A stretch of DNA of 11,142 bases from Irineochytrium annulatum (GCA_027600665.1 JADGJL010000984.1:1-11142), one strand, 5' to 3'; shown: positions 1-5,487, numbered from the stretch's first letter. Notes: generated by a model from the letters alone, not told the origin. Translations and numbers: made by a program.

Positions 1-478
1 GAAGCAATCCAGGATACCTGGTGCGCGGCGAAACGATCACCGGCAGCGTAATTGTGGCCAGCCTGCAGGAGATCCGGAGCAGCGAGCAGCTGCGGCTGTC
101 GTCCGGATCCGATGAGCTGAAGCAATCCAGGATACCTGGTGCGCGGCGAAACGATCACCGGCAGCGTAATTGTGGCCAGCCTGCAGGAGATCCGGCATAG
201 CGAGCAGCTGCGCCGTCGTCCGGATCGCTGCGCTGAAGGAATCCAGGATACCTGGTGCGCGGCGAAGCGATCGCCAGCAGAGCAGTATGGCCAGTCTGCA
301 GGAGATCCGAAAAAGCGAGCTGCTACGCACGTCGTCCGGATCGATGCGCTGGAGGATCCAGGATACCTGGTACGCGGCGAAGCGATCGCCGGCAGCTCAG
401 TATGGCCAGTCTGCAGGAGATCCGGCATAGCGAGCAGCTGCGCCGTCGTCCGGATCATGAGCTGGAGGATCCGGAGAA
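1..478. repeat. GC-rich tandem repeat array 1 (about 118-bp unit)
   Basis: Four full units and one stub, with units starting near 1, 119, 235, 351 and 464 (periods 118, 116, 116 and about 113). The left edge is cut by the window. The first unit is about 63% GC by hand count, against clearly AT-rich neighbouring genes. Each unit runs through fixed modules: CCAGGATACCTGG, GCGATCGC or a variant, TGGCCA, CTGCAGGAGATCC, GCAGCTGC, then TCCGGATC. The array decays at its right edge about 110 bp before the start codon of the next gene. Open frames cross it on both strands, but the period is not a constant multiple of three and no frame is conserved between units, so it is treated as non-coding. This covers the gene-free stretch at the start of the window. 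Function unknown; the family is not recognised. Confidence 0.95.
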
Positions 479-586
479 AAAAGTATGGATTATATGAGCT
501 CATCTATGGTAGATATAGATAGTGAAGAATATAAAAATACATATTGTATCAATTGGTTCCAATTATTGAAGAAGGAGGATGTAGGG

Positions 587-1441
587 ATGGCAGGCAAGAT
601 AGAGATAACGGAGTTTATAGAGCATATAAAGAGAATAAAAAATCCAGCTAACGATAAATATTATTGGAACTGCTTGGACGTTAAAGTAAGTGGAAGTGAA
701 AATGCTCCGAAAGGATTACCACTACCAAGCAGGGAAATCCATTATACAATACTTATAACGGACAAACAGAGAGAGAAAGTCGAGTCTGAACTCATGGTGA
801 TAGGGAAAAATATTTATCAATGCAAGTTAAAAATTCAAGGGGAGATAACTTTGGATCTGCCATTCGGTATTATAGATGGAGAGATTGGGGTTATAGCGTA
901 TCAGATAAAATGTATTGATCAGGTGGTTAGTATGGAAAAAACGATTTCCAGAAAAACATCAAAAGTAAAAGATATAGTGGTACCCAACGAATTTCTTCGT
1001 ACAAAGCCAAGAGAGAATAAATTAAAGGCAACCATGGATTACTACAAGGCTCAAGGTGAAATGCCGGATCCTGTTTCTGTGATACCTCTGCATAACCAAA
1101 CTTACTACTTAAAAGATGGATATATAGCATTTTTAGCTTCCAAGATATTGGATATAGAGGATGTATGGATAAAAGAATTAAGATCAAGTGAAGCACTTAA
1201 TAAAGATGGTAAACTACTCTGGCCACTTGAGCTAATTGAGATTCCAAATGAGTATCTGGATACTGTTCCAAGGCAAGAAAAGCTAGATATAATTCTCAGA
1301 TATATTAATGAAAATCAGATGACTGATAAACCTGTTGAGACAGAGTTGCAACCAAATGGGTTGAGACTCCTGAAAAATGGTTATATCAGATATCTGGCAG
1401 TAAAGCAGTTAGGTTATGAGAATATATGGATAGAAAATTAA
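587..1441 (+). CDS. Hypothetical protein with two tandem ParB-like modules
   Basis: A 284-residue protein. The frame is open from an ATG at 485, but AAGGAGG at 572-578 lies 8 nt before the ATG at 587 and nothing like a ribosome site precedes 485, so 587 is preferred. Residues about 14-115 form a beta-rich N-terminal part that I do not recognise with certainty; an OB-like fold is possible. Two repeats of about 67 residues follow (about 130-197 and 217-284). Each has the pattern PNE(F/Y)L-x-T-x-PR, a helix, a short strand, then a glycine-tyrosine signature (LKDGYIAFLASKILDIEDVWI and LKNGYIRYLAVKQLGYENIWI). The D/NGYIRYLAxKxLG signature resembles the ParB/sulfiredoxin N-terminal fold, where the equivalent segment lines the nucleotide site. 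No C-terminal DNA-binding HTH is present, so this is not a classical ParB. It is likely cytoplasmic. The role (nucleic-acid or nucleotide binding) is inference. It is a stand-alone gene between a repeat array and a hairpin. Confidence 0.8.
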   Translation: MAGKIEITEFIEHIKRIKNPANDKYYWNCLDVKVSGSENAPKGLPLPSREIHYTILITDKQREKVESELMVIGKNIYQCKLKIQGEITLDLPFGIIDGEIGVIAYQIKCIDQVVSMEKTISRKTSKVKDIVVPNEFLRTKPRENKLKATMDYYKAQGEMPDPVSVIPLHNQTYYLKDGYIAFLASKILDIEDVWIKELRSSEALNKDGKLLWPLELIEIPNEYLDTVPRQEKLDIILRYINENQMTDKPVETELQPNGLRLLKNGYIRYLAVKQLGYENIWIEN

Positions 1442-1444
1442 AAG

Positions 1445-1467
1445 AGCCCAATCGATTTGATTGGGCT
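1445..1467. terminator. 9-bp perfect hairpin after the ParB-like gene
   Basis: AGCCCAATC at 1445-1453 pairs perfectly with GATTGGGCT at 1459-1467 around a 5-nt loop, starting 4 nt after the stop codon. There is no T-run on the + side. Read on the - strand the stem is followed by CTTTTAATTTTC, so it may stop minus-strand transcripts better than plus-strand ones, or protect the mRNA 3' end. Confidence 0.5.
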
Positions 1468-1480
1468 GAGAGTATGGGAG

Positions 1481-1509
1481 TTGGAGATCAGCATACTTGT
1501 TATTATAAT
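1481..1509 (+). promoter_or_regulatory. Candidate sigma-A promoter P1
   Basis: TTGGAG (1481-1486), 17 nt, then consensus TATAAT (1504-1509). The -10 and its flank (TTATAATCAAA, 1503-1513) repeat the sequence of the right arm of the inverted repeat at 1670-1688. Two promoters 175 bp apart therefore share the same -10 context. The -35 matches at only three positions. Confidence 0.5.
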
Positions 1510-1515
1510 CAAAAA

Positions 1516-1582
1516 AATAAAAAAAATACTGTCCCTACAATGAAAATCAGAAATCCGTCCAGGTAAAAGGACGGATTTTTTT
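1516..1582 (+). ncRNA. Possible small RNA or attenuated leader
   Basis: A transcript from P1 would start near 1516 and meet the intrinsic terminator at 1551-1582, giving an RNA of about 65 nt ending in a strong hairpin. An 8-codon ORF (ATG at 1540, TAA at 1564-1566) overlaps the terminator's left arm, but no ribosome site precedes it. The RNA is inferred only from promoter and terminator spacing. It could equally be a leaky leader of the downstream operon. Confidence 0.25.
1551..1582 (+). terminator. Intrinsic terminator
   Basis: AAATCCGTCC (1551-1560), an 8-nt loop, then GGACGGATTT (1569-1578) running into a seven-T tract (1576-1582). It could end transcription from the ParB-like gene or from P1. 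Confidence 0.85.
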
Positions 1583-1631
1583 CGTCCCATTTGTTTCACT
1601 AACTAATTGCAGATATGACGAAATAAATTAT

Positions 1632-1688
1632 TTTGATTATAACCGCCAAAATCAATTGCATAATTTGAATTTGGCGGTTATAATCAAA
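1632..1688. promoter_or_regulatory. Perfect 19-bp inverted repeat, probable operator
   Basis: TTTGATTATAACCGCCAAA at 1632-1650 is the exact reverse complement of 1670-1688, separated by 19 nt. The right arm contains the whole -10 box of the promoter for the RHH-like gene. The arms are 38 bp centre to centre, between three and four helical turns. With a DNA-binding-type protein encoded immediately downstream, autorepression is the simplest reading. The DNA shows the repeat; the binding partner is inference. Confidence 0.75.
1656..1684 (+). promoter_or_regulatory. Sigma-A promoter P2 of the RHH / Spo0E-like operon
   Basis: TTGCAT (1656-1661), 17 nt, then consensus TATAAT (1679-1684), 32 nt before the TTG start at 1717. 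The -35 sits in the spacer of the inverted repeat and the -10 lies wholly in its right arm, so occupied arms should block RNA polymerase. Confidence 0.65.
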
Positions 1689-1716
1689 TTGTAAATCAGA
1701 AAAAGGAGTGCTTCCC

Positions 1717-1995
1717 TTGGATAACCATCACACAGAAAATAAAAAACATAAGAAGCTAGGAGGAGCCAGAAAAGGAGCTGGTAGACAGAGAAAATTAAAA
1801 GATTCTATTAAAGTTTCTGCTTCTCTTTATTTGCCTCAAGCGGATTTGGACGCGTTTAATTTGGAAGCTGCGTTGAGAAGTGAGAAGGAGAAAAAGAAGA
1901 TACGAATTGGCACCATCATAAATGAGGCGCTACATTTGGAGGCTCTAAGATTACGAGAAAAGAATGGCAACATAAAAATACCAGGGAGTGACTAA
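1717..1995 (+). CDS. Small ribbon-helix-helix-like DNA-binding protein
   Basis: A 92-residue basic protein. The TTG at 1717 is chosen because AAAGGAG at 1702-1708 sits 8 nt upstream; the GTG at 1708 overlaps that ribosome site. Residues 15-26 (GGARKGAGRQRK) are a Gly/Arg/Lys motif often seen at the N-terminus of small plasmid and phage DNA-binding proteins. Residues 30-39 (SIKVSASLYL) form a predicted strand, followed by a helix (about 42-55) and a second helix containing IGTIINEALHLEAL (about 64-77). This strand-helix-helix order, with a hydrophobic NEAL-type second helix, fits the Arc/MetJ/CopG fold. It is the first gene of an operon with the Spo0E-like gene 22 nt downstream. Its own promoter lies in a perfect inverted repeat, so it is probably an autorepressor (inference). 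Confidence 0.75.
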   Translation: MDNHHTENKKHKKLGGARKGAGRQRKLKDSIKVSASLYLPQADLDAFNLEAALRSEKEKKKIRIGTIINEALHLEALRLREKNGNIKIPGSD

Positions 1996-2017
1996 CCATG
2001 GTGGAAAGGAGGTCAAT

Positions 2018-2224
2018 ATGTCTCCTTCGGAAAATAAAATTAAAAGAATAAATGATATGTTTGAAAGAAAAAGAGAAGAGATGCACCAGATGGCAAGTAA
2101 TCATAGTTTTACATCTAATGAAATGATCAAAATATCAAGAAGGGTTGACAGGCTTCATAATTTAATCGAGGCAGTGAAAATAGAAAACCGACTGCTCCAA
2201 CAGTCGGTCGAGAGTGATACGTGA
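2018..2224 (+). CDS. Spo0E-like small protein (putative Spo0A~P phosphatase family)
   Basis: A 68-residue protein starting at ATG 2018, preceded by AAAGGAGG (2005-2012). An in-frame GTG at 1988 overlaps the previous gene and lacks a ribosome site. The sequence fits the Spo0E family pattern of two antiparallel helices. Helix 1 holds R-x-E-E-M (residues 19-22), a turn follows near SFTSNEM, and helix 2 holds SRRVDRLHNLI (40-50). Family members carry an SQELD signature in helix 2. Here it reads S40-R-R-V-D44, keeping the Ser and the key Asp but replacing Gln and Glu with Arg, so activity on Spo0A~P is uncertain. In Bacillus, Spo0E, YisI and YnzD dephosphorylate Spo0A~P and delay sporulation. Second gene of the RHH-led operon. 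An 8-bp hairpin overlaps its last codons. Confidence 0.75.
   Translation: MSPSENKIKRINDMFERKREEMHQMASNHSFTSNEMIKISRRVDRLHNLIEAVKIENRLLQQSVESDT
2187..2208 (+). other. 8-bp hairpin inside the 3' end of the Spo0E-like gene
   Basis: ACCGACTG (2187-2194), loop CTCCAA, CAGTCGGT (2201-2208): a perfect stem with a 6-nt loop and no following T-run. It lies 65 nt before the next start codon. It could be an RNA processing or stabilising element between cistrons, or simply coding sequence. Confidence 0.4.
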
Positions 2225-2273
2225 ATGGTAACCCACGATCCTCTCCATTATAACATAAAGGGAGAGCTTAGTT

Positions 2274-2474
2274 ATGGATATTATGAGTCATAGTTATCAA
2301 CTATTTAGTATAATTGTTTTTGTGGTGTGTAGTTCGGTTTTTGTATGGTGCTATTTTGATTGTGTAAGAGAGCAAAAGGCATCAAAAGCTGAGCAAGGAT
2401 GGAAACCTAATTACCAGATGCCCAAGAATCAGGAGAAGGTTAAGTGTAAGTATATTTACCCTCAGAACATCTAG
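2274..2474 (+). CDS. Small single-pass membrane protein, unknown
   Basis: A 66-residue protein not recognised as a known family. AAAGGGAGAG lies upstream of the ATG at 2274; an alternative ATG at 2283 (codon 4) would be further from it. Residues about 9-28 (QLFSIIVFVVCSSVFVWCYF) form one hydrophobic helix. A polar, Lys-rich tail of about 38 residues follows with a single late cysteine (KCKYIYPQNI), probably cytoplasmic by the positive-inside rule. Third and last gene of the operon that starts with the RHH-like gene, 49 nt after the Spo0E-like gene and directly before a terminator. A membrane partner or small regulator of the operon is possible but nothing proves it. Confidence 0.6.
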   Translation: MDIMSHSYQLFSIIVFVVCSSVFVWCYFDCVREQKASKAEQGWKPNYQMPKNQEKVKCKYIYPQNI

Positions 2475-2480
2475 TTTAAA

Positions 2481-2503
2481 AAAAGCCCTTCAATGGGCTT
2501 TTT
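2481..2503 (+). terminator. Intrinsic terminator of the RHH / Spo0E-like operon
   Basis: AAAAGCCC (2481-2488), loop TTCAAT, GGGCTTTTT (2495-2503). It begins 6 nt after the stop of the membrane protein gene and separates this operon from the receptor-peptide pair. Confidence 0.9.
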
Positions 2504-2515
2504 ATTTTATAGCTA

Positions 2516-2544
2516 TTGACCGGTGGTATATTTATACATAGGAT
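2516..2544 (+). promoter_or_regulatory. Candidate sigma-A promoter of the receptor-peptide operon
   Basis: TTGACC (2516-2521, five of six), 17 nt, then TAGGAT (2539-2544, four of six), about 58 nt before the TTG start at 2603. A small inverted repeat, ATATAG (2550-2555) and CTATAT (2565-2570), lies just past the likely start point and could be an operator for the receptor itself. That last point is inference. Confidence 0.5.
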
Positions 2545-2602
2545 TACTTATATAGATTTTTTTGCTATATCACAGGGCTAATGATCTGGAGGGTGGTATC
2601 TT

Positions 2603-4012
2603 TTGGAGCAACGAACAACCAAGACGATACGTACGGAGCTAATGCGTTATATTGAGAAAGAAAATATGCTCATATCTCATTTTGCTGAGAGTGCTGGTAT
2701 TAATTCTGGAACTCTCAGCCGGATAATACACAGTCTTCAGCCTATATCGGTCAAGATATTAGACCAGATTACAATCACTATGGGAAAACCGGACGGATAT
2801 TTTTACAACTTATATATAGATGAATGTTTTGTTCAATCTTCTCCAAATTGGAGAAGACTCAAGCCGTTTATTTCGCGTTGCGCTGAACTTAACAAGCTTG
2901 AGTACATAGAAAATGTAGTGGGAATGATGATGGATAACCTAAGCTATTCATCCCTGCTCTTTGACGTTGCTGAAAATCTAAATACAGAAGGTAAAAAACA
3001 GGCAGCTTTAATTATATATATTAAAGTGGCAGAAAGTGAAAGATATCAACATGCTGAGAGACTTGCTGCTTGTCAGTATAGAATTTTCAAAATCTCATTG
3101 GGATCTAATCAGGAAAAGAATGCAGTTTATGCTGCACAGTTCGAACCTTACGTAACGAGGTTAAATGAAGTAGAACAGCTGGACGCATTAAAAGATTTAA
3201 GTAATCTGTATATGTCTCTGCGTAGATGGGAGCGAGCTCAATTCCATGCTAAAGAGATGGGCCGTATTGCAAGGAATATGTATGAACAAAAGAAAAAAAG
3301 AACGAAGAAAAGTGCTAGAATCCATCCAGCTAAACCTCTGTTCGGATACATTCTATATGCGAATTTGTTGCTGGGGTCAATTTGTGACGAAAAAGACGAT
3401 TATAATAGAGCACTTTACTATCTATCCTTATATAAAGATCACAGTTGGATCGAAGAGAGAGATATTGACGCTGAAAATACTAAAAGACAATTTTCTGAAT
3501 GGGCAGTGGCGAACAATTATTTATATCGTATTATGTTAGGAGAAGTAGATTTACTCGATGAGTATATTGAACATATTTCAGTTCGGGAATCGGAAGTGTT
3601 ACGCGCCTTATTTAAGATAATTAAGGCAGCGAATCGTCATGGATTTGACATGGATAAAATCCTTCAAAGATTCGAAAGTACGATATCATTACAAATTAAT
3701 AAAGGTGAGGCTATGGGAACTTATACGCAACAAGTTACTGATGATGGTTTTGCAAATTTTCTAGCAGATGTTGGAGCATATTATTTGAATAAAAATGAAA
3801 TAAAAACTGGAGTAAAATTTGTTCTGGATAGTTTGGCAACTTCTATTAAGATAAGTAATGCAACATGTATTGTTAGATGCACTTATATGTTCGAGAAATT
3901 TCGATATGCAGCAAGTAAAGAGGAATTGGAAAGTTACTTTACGATTATGATGGAGGTTAACGAAAATGAAGTTAGTAAAGAAAAAACTGGGGTCCTTAGT
4001 AATAATTCTTAG
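2603..4012 (+). CDS. RRNPP-family HTH-TPR quorum-sensing receptor
   Basis: A 469-residue cytoplasmic regulator. The TTG start at 2603 follows GGAGGGTGG (2589-2597). Residues about 8-60 form an XRE/AimR-like HTH: FAESAGINSGTLSRIIHSL (27-45) is the helix-turn-helix core. From about residue 68 on the protein is all-helical with TPR-like pairs, for example ANLLLGSICDEKDDYNRALYYLSLYKDH. This layout matches peptide-sensing regulators of the Rap/NprR/PlcR/AimR group, and the length is near AimR-type receptors with a longer repeat region. A very basic stretch near 228-241 (QKKKRTKKSARIH) is unusual for a TPR loop. A secreted prepeptide gene overlaps its 3' end, the classical arrangement for receptor and cognate signal. 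It most resembles the receptor-peptide pairs reported in many copies in Paenibacillaceae (called AloR-AloP, as I recall). Targets cannot be read here; autoregulation is likely. Confidence 0.85.
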   Translation: MEQRTTKTIRTELMRYIEKENMLISHFAESAGINSGTLSRIIHSLQPISVKILDQITITMGKPDGYFYNLYIDECFVQSSPNWRRLKPFISRCAELNKLEYIENVVGMMMDNLSYSSLLFDVAENLNTEGKKQAALIIYIKVAESERYQHAERLAACQYRIFKISLGSNQEKNAVYAAQFEPYVTRLNEVEQLDALKDLSNLYMSLRRWERAQFHAKEMGRIARNMYEQKKKRTKKSARIHPAKPLFGYILYANLLLGSICDEKDDYNRALYYLSLYKDHSWIEERDIDAENTKRQFSEWAVANNYLYRIMLGEVDLLDEYIEHISVRESEVLRALFKIIKAANRHGFDMDKILQRFESTISLQINKGEAMGTYTQQVTDDGFANFLADVGAYYLNKNEIKTGVKFVLDSLATSIKISNATCIVRCTYMFEKFRYAASKEELESYFTIMMEVNENEVSKEKTGVLSNNS

Positions 4013-4124
4013 TTTGTGTGTATTTTTATTGCCCATGAGTACATATACGTCTAATGAATCTGTGCAGCAACCAGACCCCAAAGCTGCTTTGACTACATTA
4101 ACTCATGGTTCAGGTGGTTGGTAA
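3966..4124 (+). CDS. Secreted prepeptide, putative RRNPP signalling pheromone
   Basis: A 52-residue ORF, too short for most gene callers, overlapping the receptor's last 47 nt in another frame. GGAGG at 3952-3956 sits 9 nt before the ATG. The product has a textbook Sec signal: basic residues K2-K7, hydrophobic core about 8-23 (LGSLVIILSLCVFLLP), then a polar region with a plausible cleavage near 26-29. The remaining tail ends LTTLTHGSGGW. In Phr, PapR, NprX and AimP precursors the active 5-8-residue peptide is cut from the exported C-terminal part and re-imported by Opp. By analogy the signal here should lie within the last residues, around THGSGGW; the exact ends cannot be read from DNA. A strong terminator follows, so it is the last gene of the receptor operon. 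Confidence 0.85.
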   Translation: MKLVKKKLGSLVIILSLCVFLLPMSTYTSNESVQQPDPKAALTTLTHGSGGW

Positions 4125-4141
4125 AAAATTAATTAAAGAAA

Positions 4142-4170
4142 AAAGTAGCCTTCGGGGGCTACTTTTTTTT
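4142..4170 (+). terminator. Intrinsic terminator of the receptor-peptide operon
   Basis: AAAGTAGCC (4142-4150), loop TTCGGG, GGCTACTTT (4157-4165) within a run of eight T (4163-4170), 18 nt after the prepeptide stop. Confidence 0.95.
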
Positions 4171-4200
4171 GTTTAAATATATTTGTGCTTACCGACCTTT

Positions 4201-4650
4201 AGGAGATCCGGAGGAGCTGTGGCCGTCGTCCGGAACGATCGTGAGCTGAAGCAATCCAGGATACCTGTTTACGGCGAGGAAATTGCCGGCAGCGTAGTTA
4301 TGGCCAGCCTGCAGGCGATCCGGAGCAACGAGCAGCTGTGGTGGTCGTCCGTATCGATGCGCTGAAGCAATTCCAGGATACCTGGTTGCGGGCGAAGCGA
4401 TCGCCGGCAGAGGAGTATGGCCAGTCTGCAGGAGATTCGGCATAGCGAGCAGCTGCGCCCGTCGTCCGGATCGATGAGCTGAAGGAATCCAGGATACCTG
4501 GTCTGCAGTGAAACGATCGCCGGCAGAGGAGTATGGCCAGTCTGCAGGAGATCCGGGAGCAATGAGCAGCTGCGGGCGTCGTCCGGGATCAATCGTGAGC
4601 TGAAGGAATCCAGGATACCTGGTTGGCGGCGTGATCACCGGCAGCGCAGT
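4201..4650. repeat. GC-rich tandem repeat array 2
   Basis: The same unit as at 1-478. It begins with a 3' part-unit at about 4201 (AGGAGATCCGG). Units then start at 4248, 4364 and 4481 (periods 116 and 117, then 121 to the next), followed by a 5' part-unit from 4602 that fades at about 4650. The end units are the most degraded: the first lost the GCAGCTGC module and the last shows GGCGTGATCACC in place of the GCGATCGC segment. The array fills the gap between the pheromone terminator and the CTG-start Spo0E-like gene. Neither edge shows a target-site duplication or a fixed end sequence, so it does not look like a discrete transposon. Confidence 0.95.
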
Positions 4651-4663
4651 AAGGGTCAAACCA

Positions 4664-4698
4664 TATGTAAATCAATTTCAAACGGGGATTTTTACATA
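4664..4698. promoter_or_regulatory. 8-bp inverted repeat at the Spo0E-like promoter
   Basis: TATGTAAA (4664-4671) and TTTACATA (4691-4698) are exact inverted arms with a 19-nt spacer, the same spacer length as the operator at 1632-1688 though the arm sequence differs. The right arm overlaps the end of the candidate -35 and the spacer, so a regulator site is plausible. Confidence 0.4.
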
Positions 4699-4710
4699 AA
4701 AAGATAGAAT
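4685..4710 (+). promoter_or_regulatory. Candidate sigma-H promoter
   Basis: GGGATTT (4685-4691) against the Bacillus sigma-H -35 AGGAWWW, 12 nt, then ATAGAAT (4704-4710), followed by AT, against RnnGAATWW. The -10 is a full match and the -35 misses one core base. No good sigma-A pair is seen here. Sigma-H control would give transition-phase expression, fitting a sporulation regulator. Confidence 0.45.
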
Positions 4711-4731
4711 ATTACAGGGAGGCGATATAAT

Positions 4732-4902
4732 CTGAATACTCATTCGCAGACCTCAGAACGTATCGAAGAAGAAAGAGCCAAGCTTTATCAACTTATTGAC
4801 ATGTTTGGTATGGATGATCCTCAAGTATTAGCACAATCACAGGCTCTAGACATTTACATTAATGTCTTCTATATGGAATCAAGTCCTATGAAGAGAATAT
4901 AA
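4732..4902 (+). CDS. Spo0E-like aspartyl-phosphate phosphatase, CTG start
   Basis: A 56-residue protein missed by ATG/GTG/TTG-only calling. GGGAGG at 4717-4722 lies 9 nt before CTG 4732. The first in-frame ATG (4801) would delete helix 1, so CTG is the likely start. The sequence is a clear Spo0E-family match: IEEERAKLYQLIDMFGMDDP (residues 11-30) is helix 1 and the turn, then VLAQSQALDIYINVFY (32-47) carries the intact family signature as SQALD (36-40). Spo0E-type proteins dephosphorylate Spo0A~P and hold back sporulation in Bacillus. Compared with the other copy at 2018-2224, this one keeps the Gln of the motif and looks more canonical. A sigma-H-like promoter lies just upstream and a hairpin downstream, so it appears monocistronic. 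Confidence 0.8.
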   Translation: MNTHSQTSERIEEERAKLYQLIDMFGMDDPQVLAQSQALDIYINVFYMESSPMKRI

Positions 4903-4912
4903 GTTTCAATCA

Positions 4913-4939
4913 ACCGGCTCTTATAGAGCGCCAGCCGGT
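4913..4939 (+). terminator. Hairpin after the Spo0E-like gene
   Basis: ACCGGCT (4913-4919) pairs with AGCCGGT (4933-4939), starting 10 nt after the stop codon. No T-run follows, so it is a weak terminator or an mRNA 3'-end stabiliser. Confidence 0.5.
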
Positions 4940-5028
4940 GTAGTTAGTAGCATCACTAGGTAAATGTACAAAGAAATTAAAATAAATTAACCGCTAAATA
5001 CAAAGTGGAAGAATGTTAAGGAGAAATT

Positions 5029-5487
5029 ATGGAACAATGTACACATCAAAATTCAGTTAAAGTGTTGCCAAAACTAGGTAGAAAAGACATGGGAAATGAT
5101 CTTATTACCTGTGCAATGTGTAAGCAGCTATACCATGAAAACGATATTACATTCCGTGAGCAAGATGAGATATGTAAAGATTGTGAAGGCGAAATTTTAG
5201 TATCTCCCGTCATAAGCCCTATTTCGGCAATCAGGGCTGTTGAGTATATGAAGGAATGGATGGGCCTCACAAAAATAAGCATTCAAGAAAAGAACGATAA
5301 GTATATTATTATGGATGCGGTAGAATATGACGAAAAGACACAACGGTTTAAGTATCGTGTAGAAGTCCTTCCAGATAGATTAGGAAGTTATGAAATACAT
5401 AGAATGAAGGTCAATTCGGTAGAGGATGGTTGGGAGTGGATTGAAAGTATACCACCTCTCGACTCCATCTCTGTCATAGCCAATTAA
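5029..5487 (+). CDS. Zinc-ribbon hypothetical protein
   Basis: A 152-residue protein starting at ATG 5029, with AAGGAG at 5018-5023. Two CxxC pairs, C28-C31 and C49-C52, separated by 17 residues, form a typical zinc ribbon (ITCAMCKQLY and EICKDC). An extra Cys4 and His6 near the N-terminus could add a site. Residues about 68-80 (AIRAVEYMKEWMG) are a likely helix. The rest alternates strands (ISIQEKNDKYIIMDAVEYD, FKYRVEVLPD) and ends in a Trp-rich EDGWEWIESIPP segment. The family is not recognised. Such ribbons bind nucleic acid or protein partners, so a small regulatory or adaptor role is only a guess. It is monocistronic, with its own terminator, 126 nt after the Spo0E-like gene. Confidence 0.8.
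   Translation: MEQCTHQNSVKVLPKLGRKDMGNDLITCAMCKQLYHENDITFREQDEICKDCEGEILVSPVISPISAIRAVEYMKEWMGLTKISIQEKNDKYIIMDAVEYDEKTQRFKYRVEVLPDRLGSYEIHRMKVNSVEDGWEWIESIPPLDSISVIAN

Noticed and set aside
275..280. Cyanobacterial HIP1-type GCGATCGC octamers in the repeats
   Set aside because: The octamer occurs only as one module of the larger unit, not dispersed through the genes, and the gene content is Gram-positive.
1..478. CRISPR array
   Set aside because: The whole unit of about 118 bp is conserved with no short repeat and unique spacer alternation, and no cas genes are present.
1..522. Long open frames through the repeat arrays on both strands (also at 4189-4659 and 10727-10999)
   Set aside because: They arise from stop-poor GC-rich repeats. 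The unit period varies between 113 and 121 and is not a constant multiple of three, so no repeated peptide frame is kept, and none has a ribosome site.
485..586. Extended N-terminus of the ParB-like protein from ATG 485
   Set aside because: No ribosome site precedes 485, and a strong AAGGAGG lies directly before the in-frame ATG at 587.
1632..1688. dif/XerCD site or plasmid replication origin
   Set aside because: The spacer is 19 nt, not the 6 nt of dif, and the repeat sits exactly on a promoter; no replication gene is present.
3921..3945. Sigma-H promoter for the prepeptide inside the receptor gene, as for some phr genes
   Set aside because: AGGAATT at 3921-3927 fits a -35, but no RnnGAAT lies 11-12 nt downstream.
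3761..4081. Minus-strand ORF across the prepeptide
   Set aside because: It is a shadow of the receptor and prepeptide genes, with low-complexity hydrophobic content and no ribosome site.
4201..4650. Insertion sequence or MITE
   Set aside because: No terminal inverted repeats, no target duplication and no fixed ends; both edges fade through degraded units.
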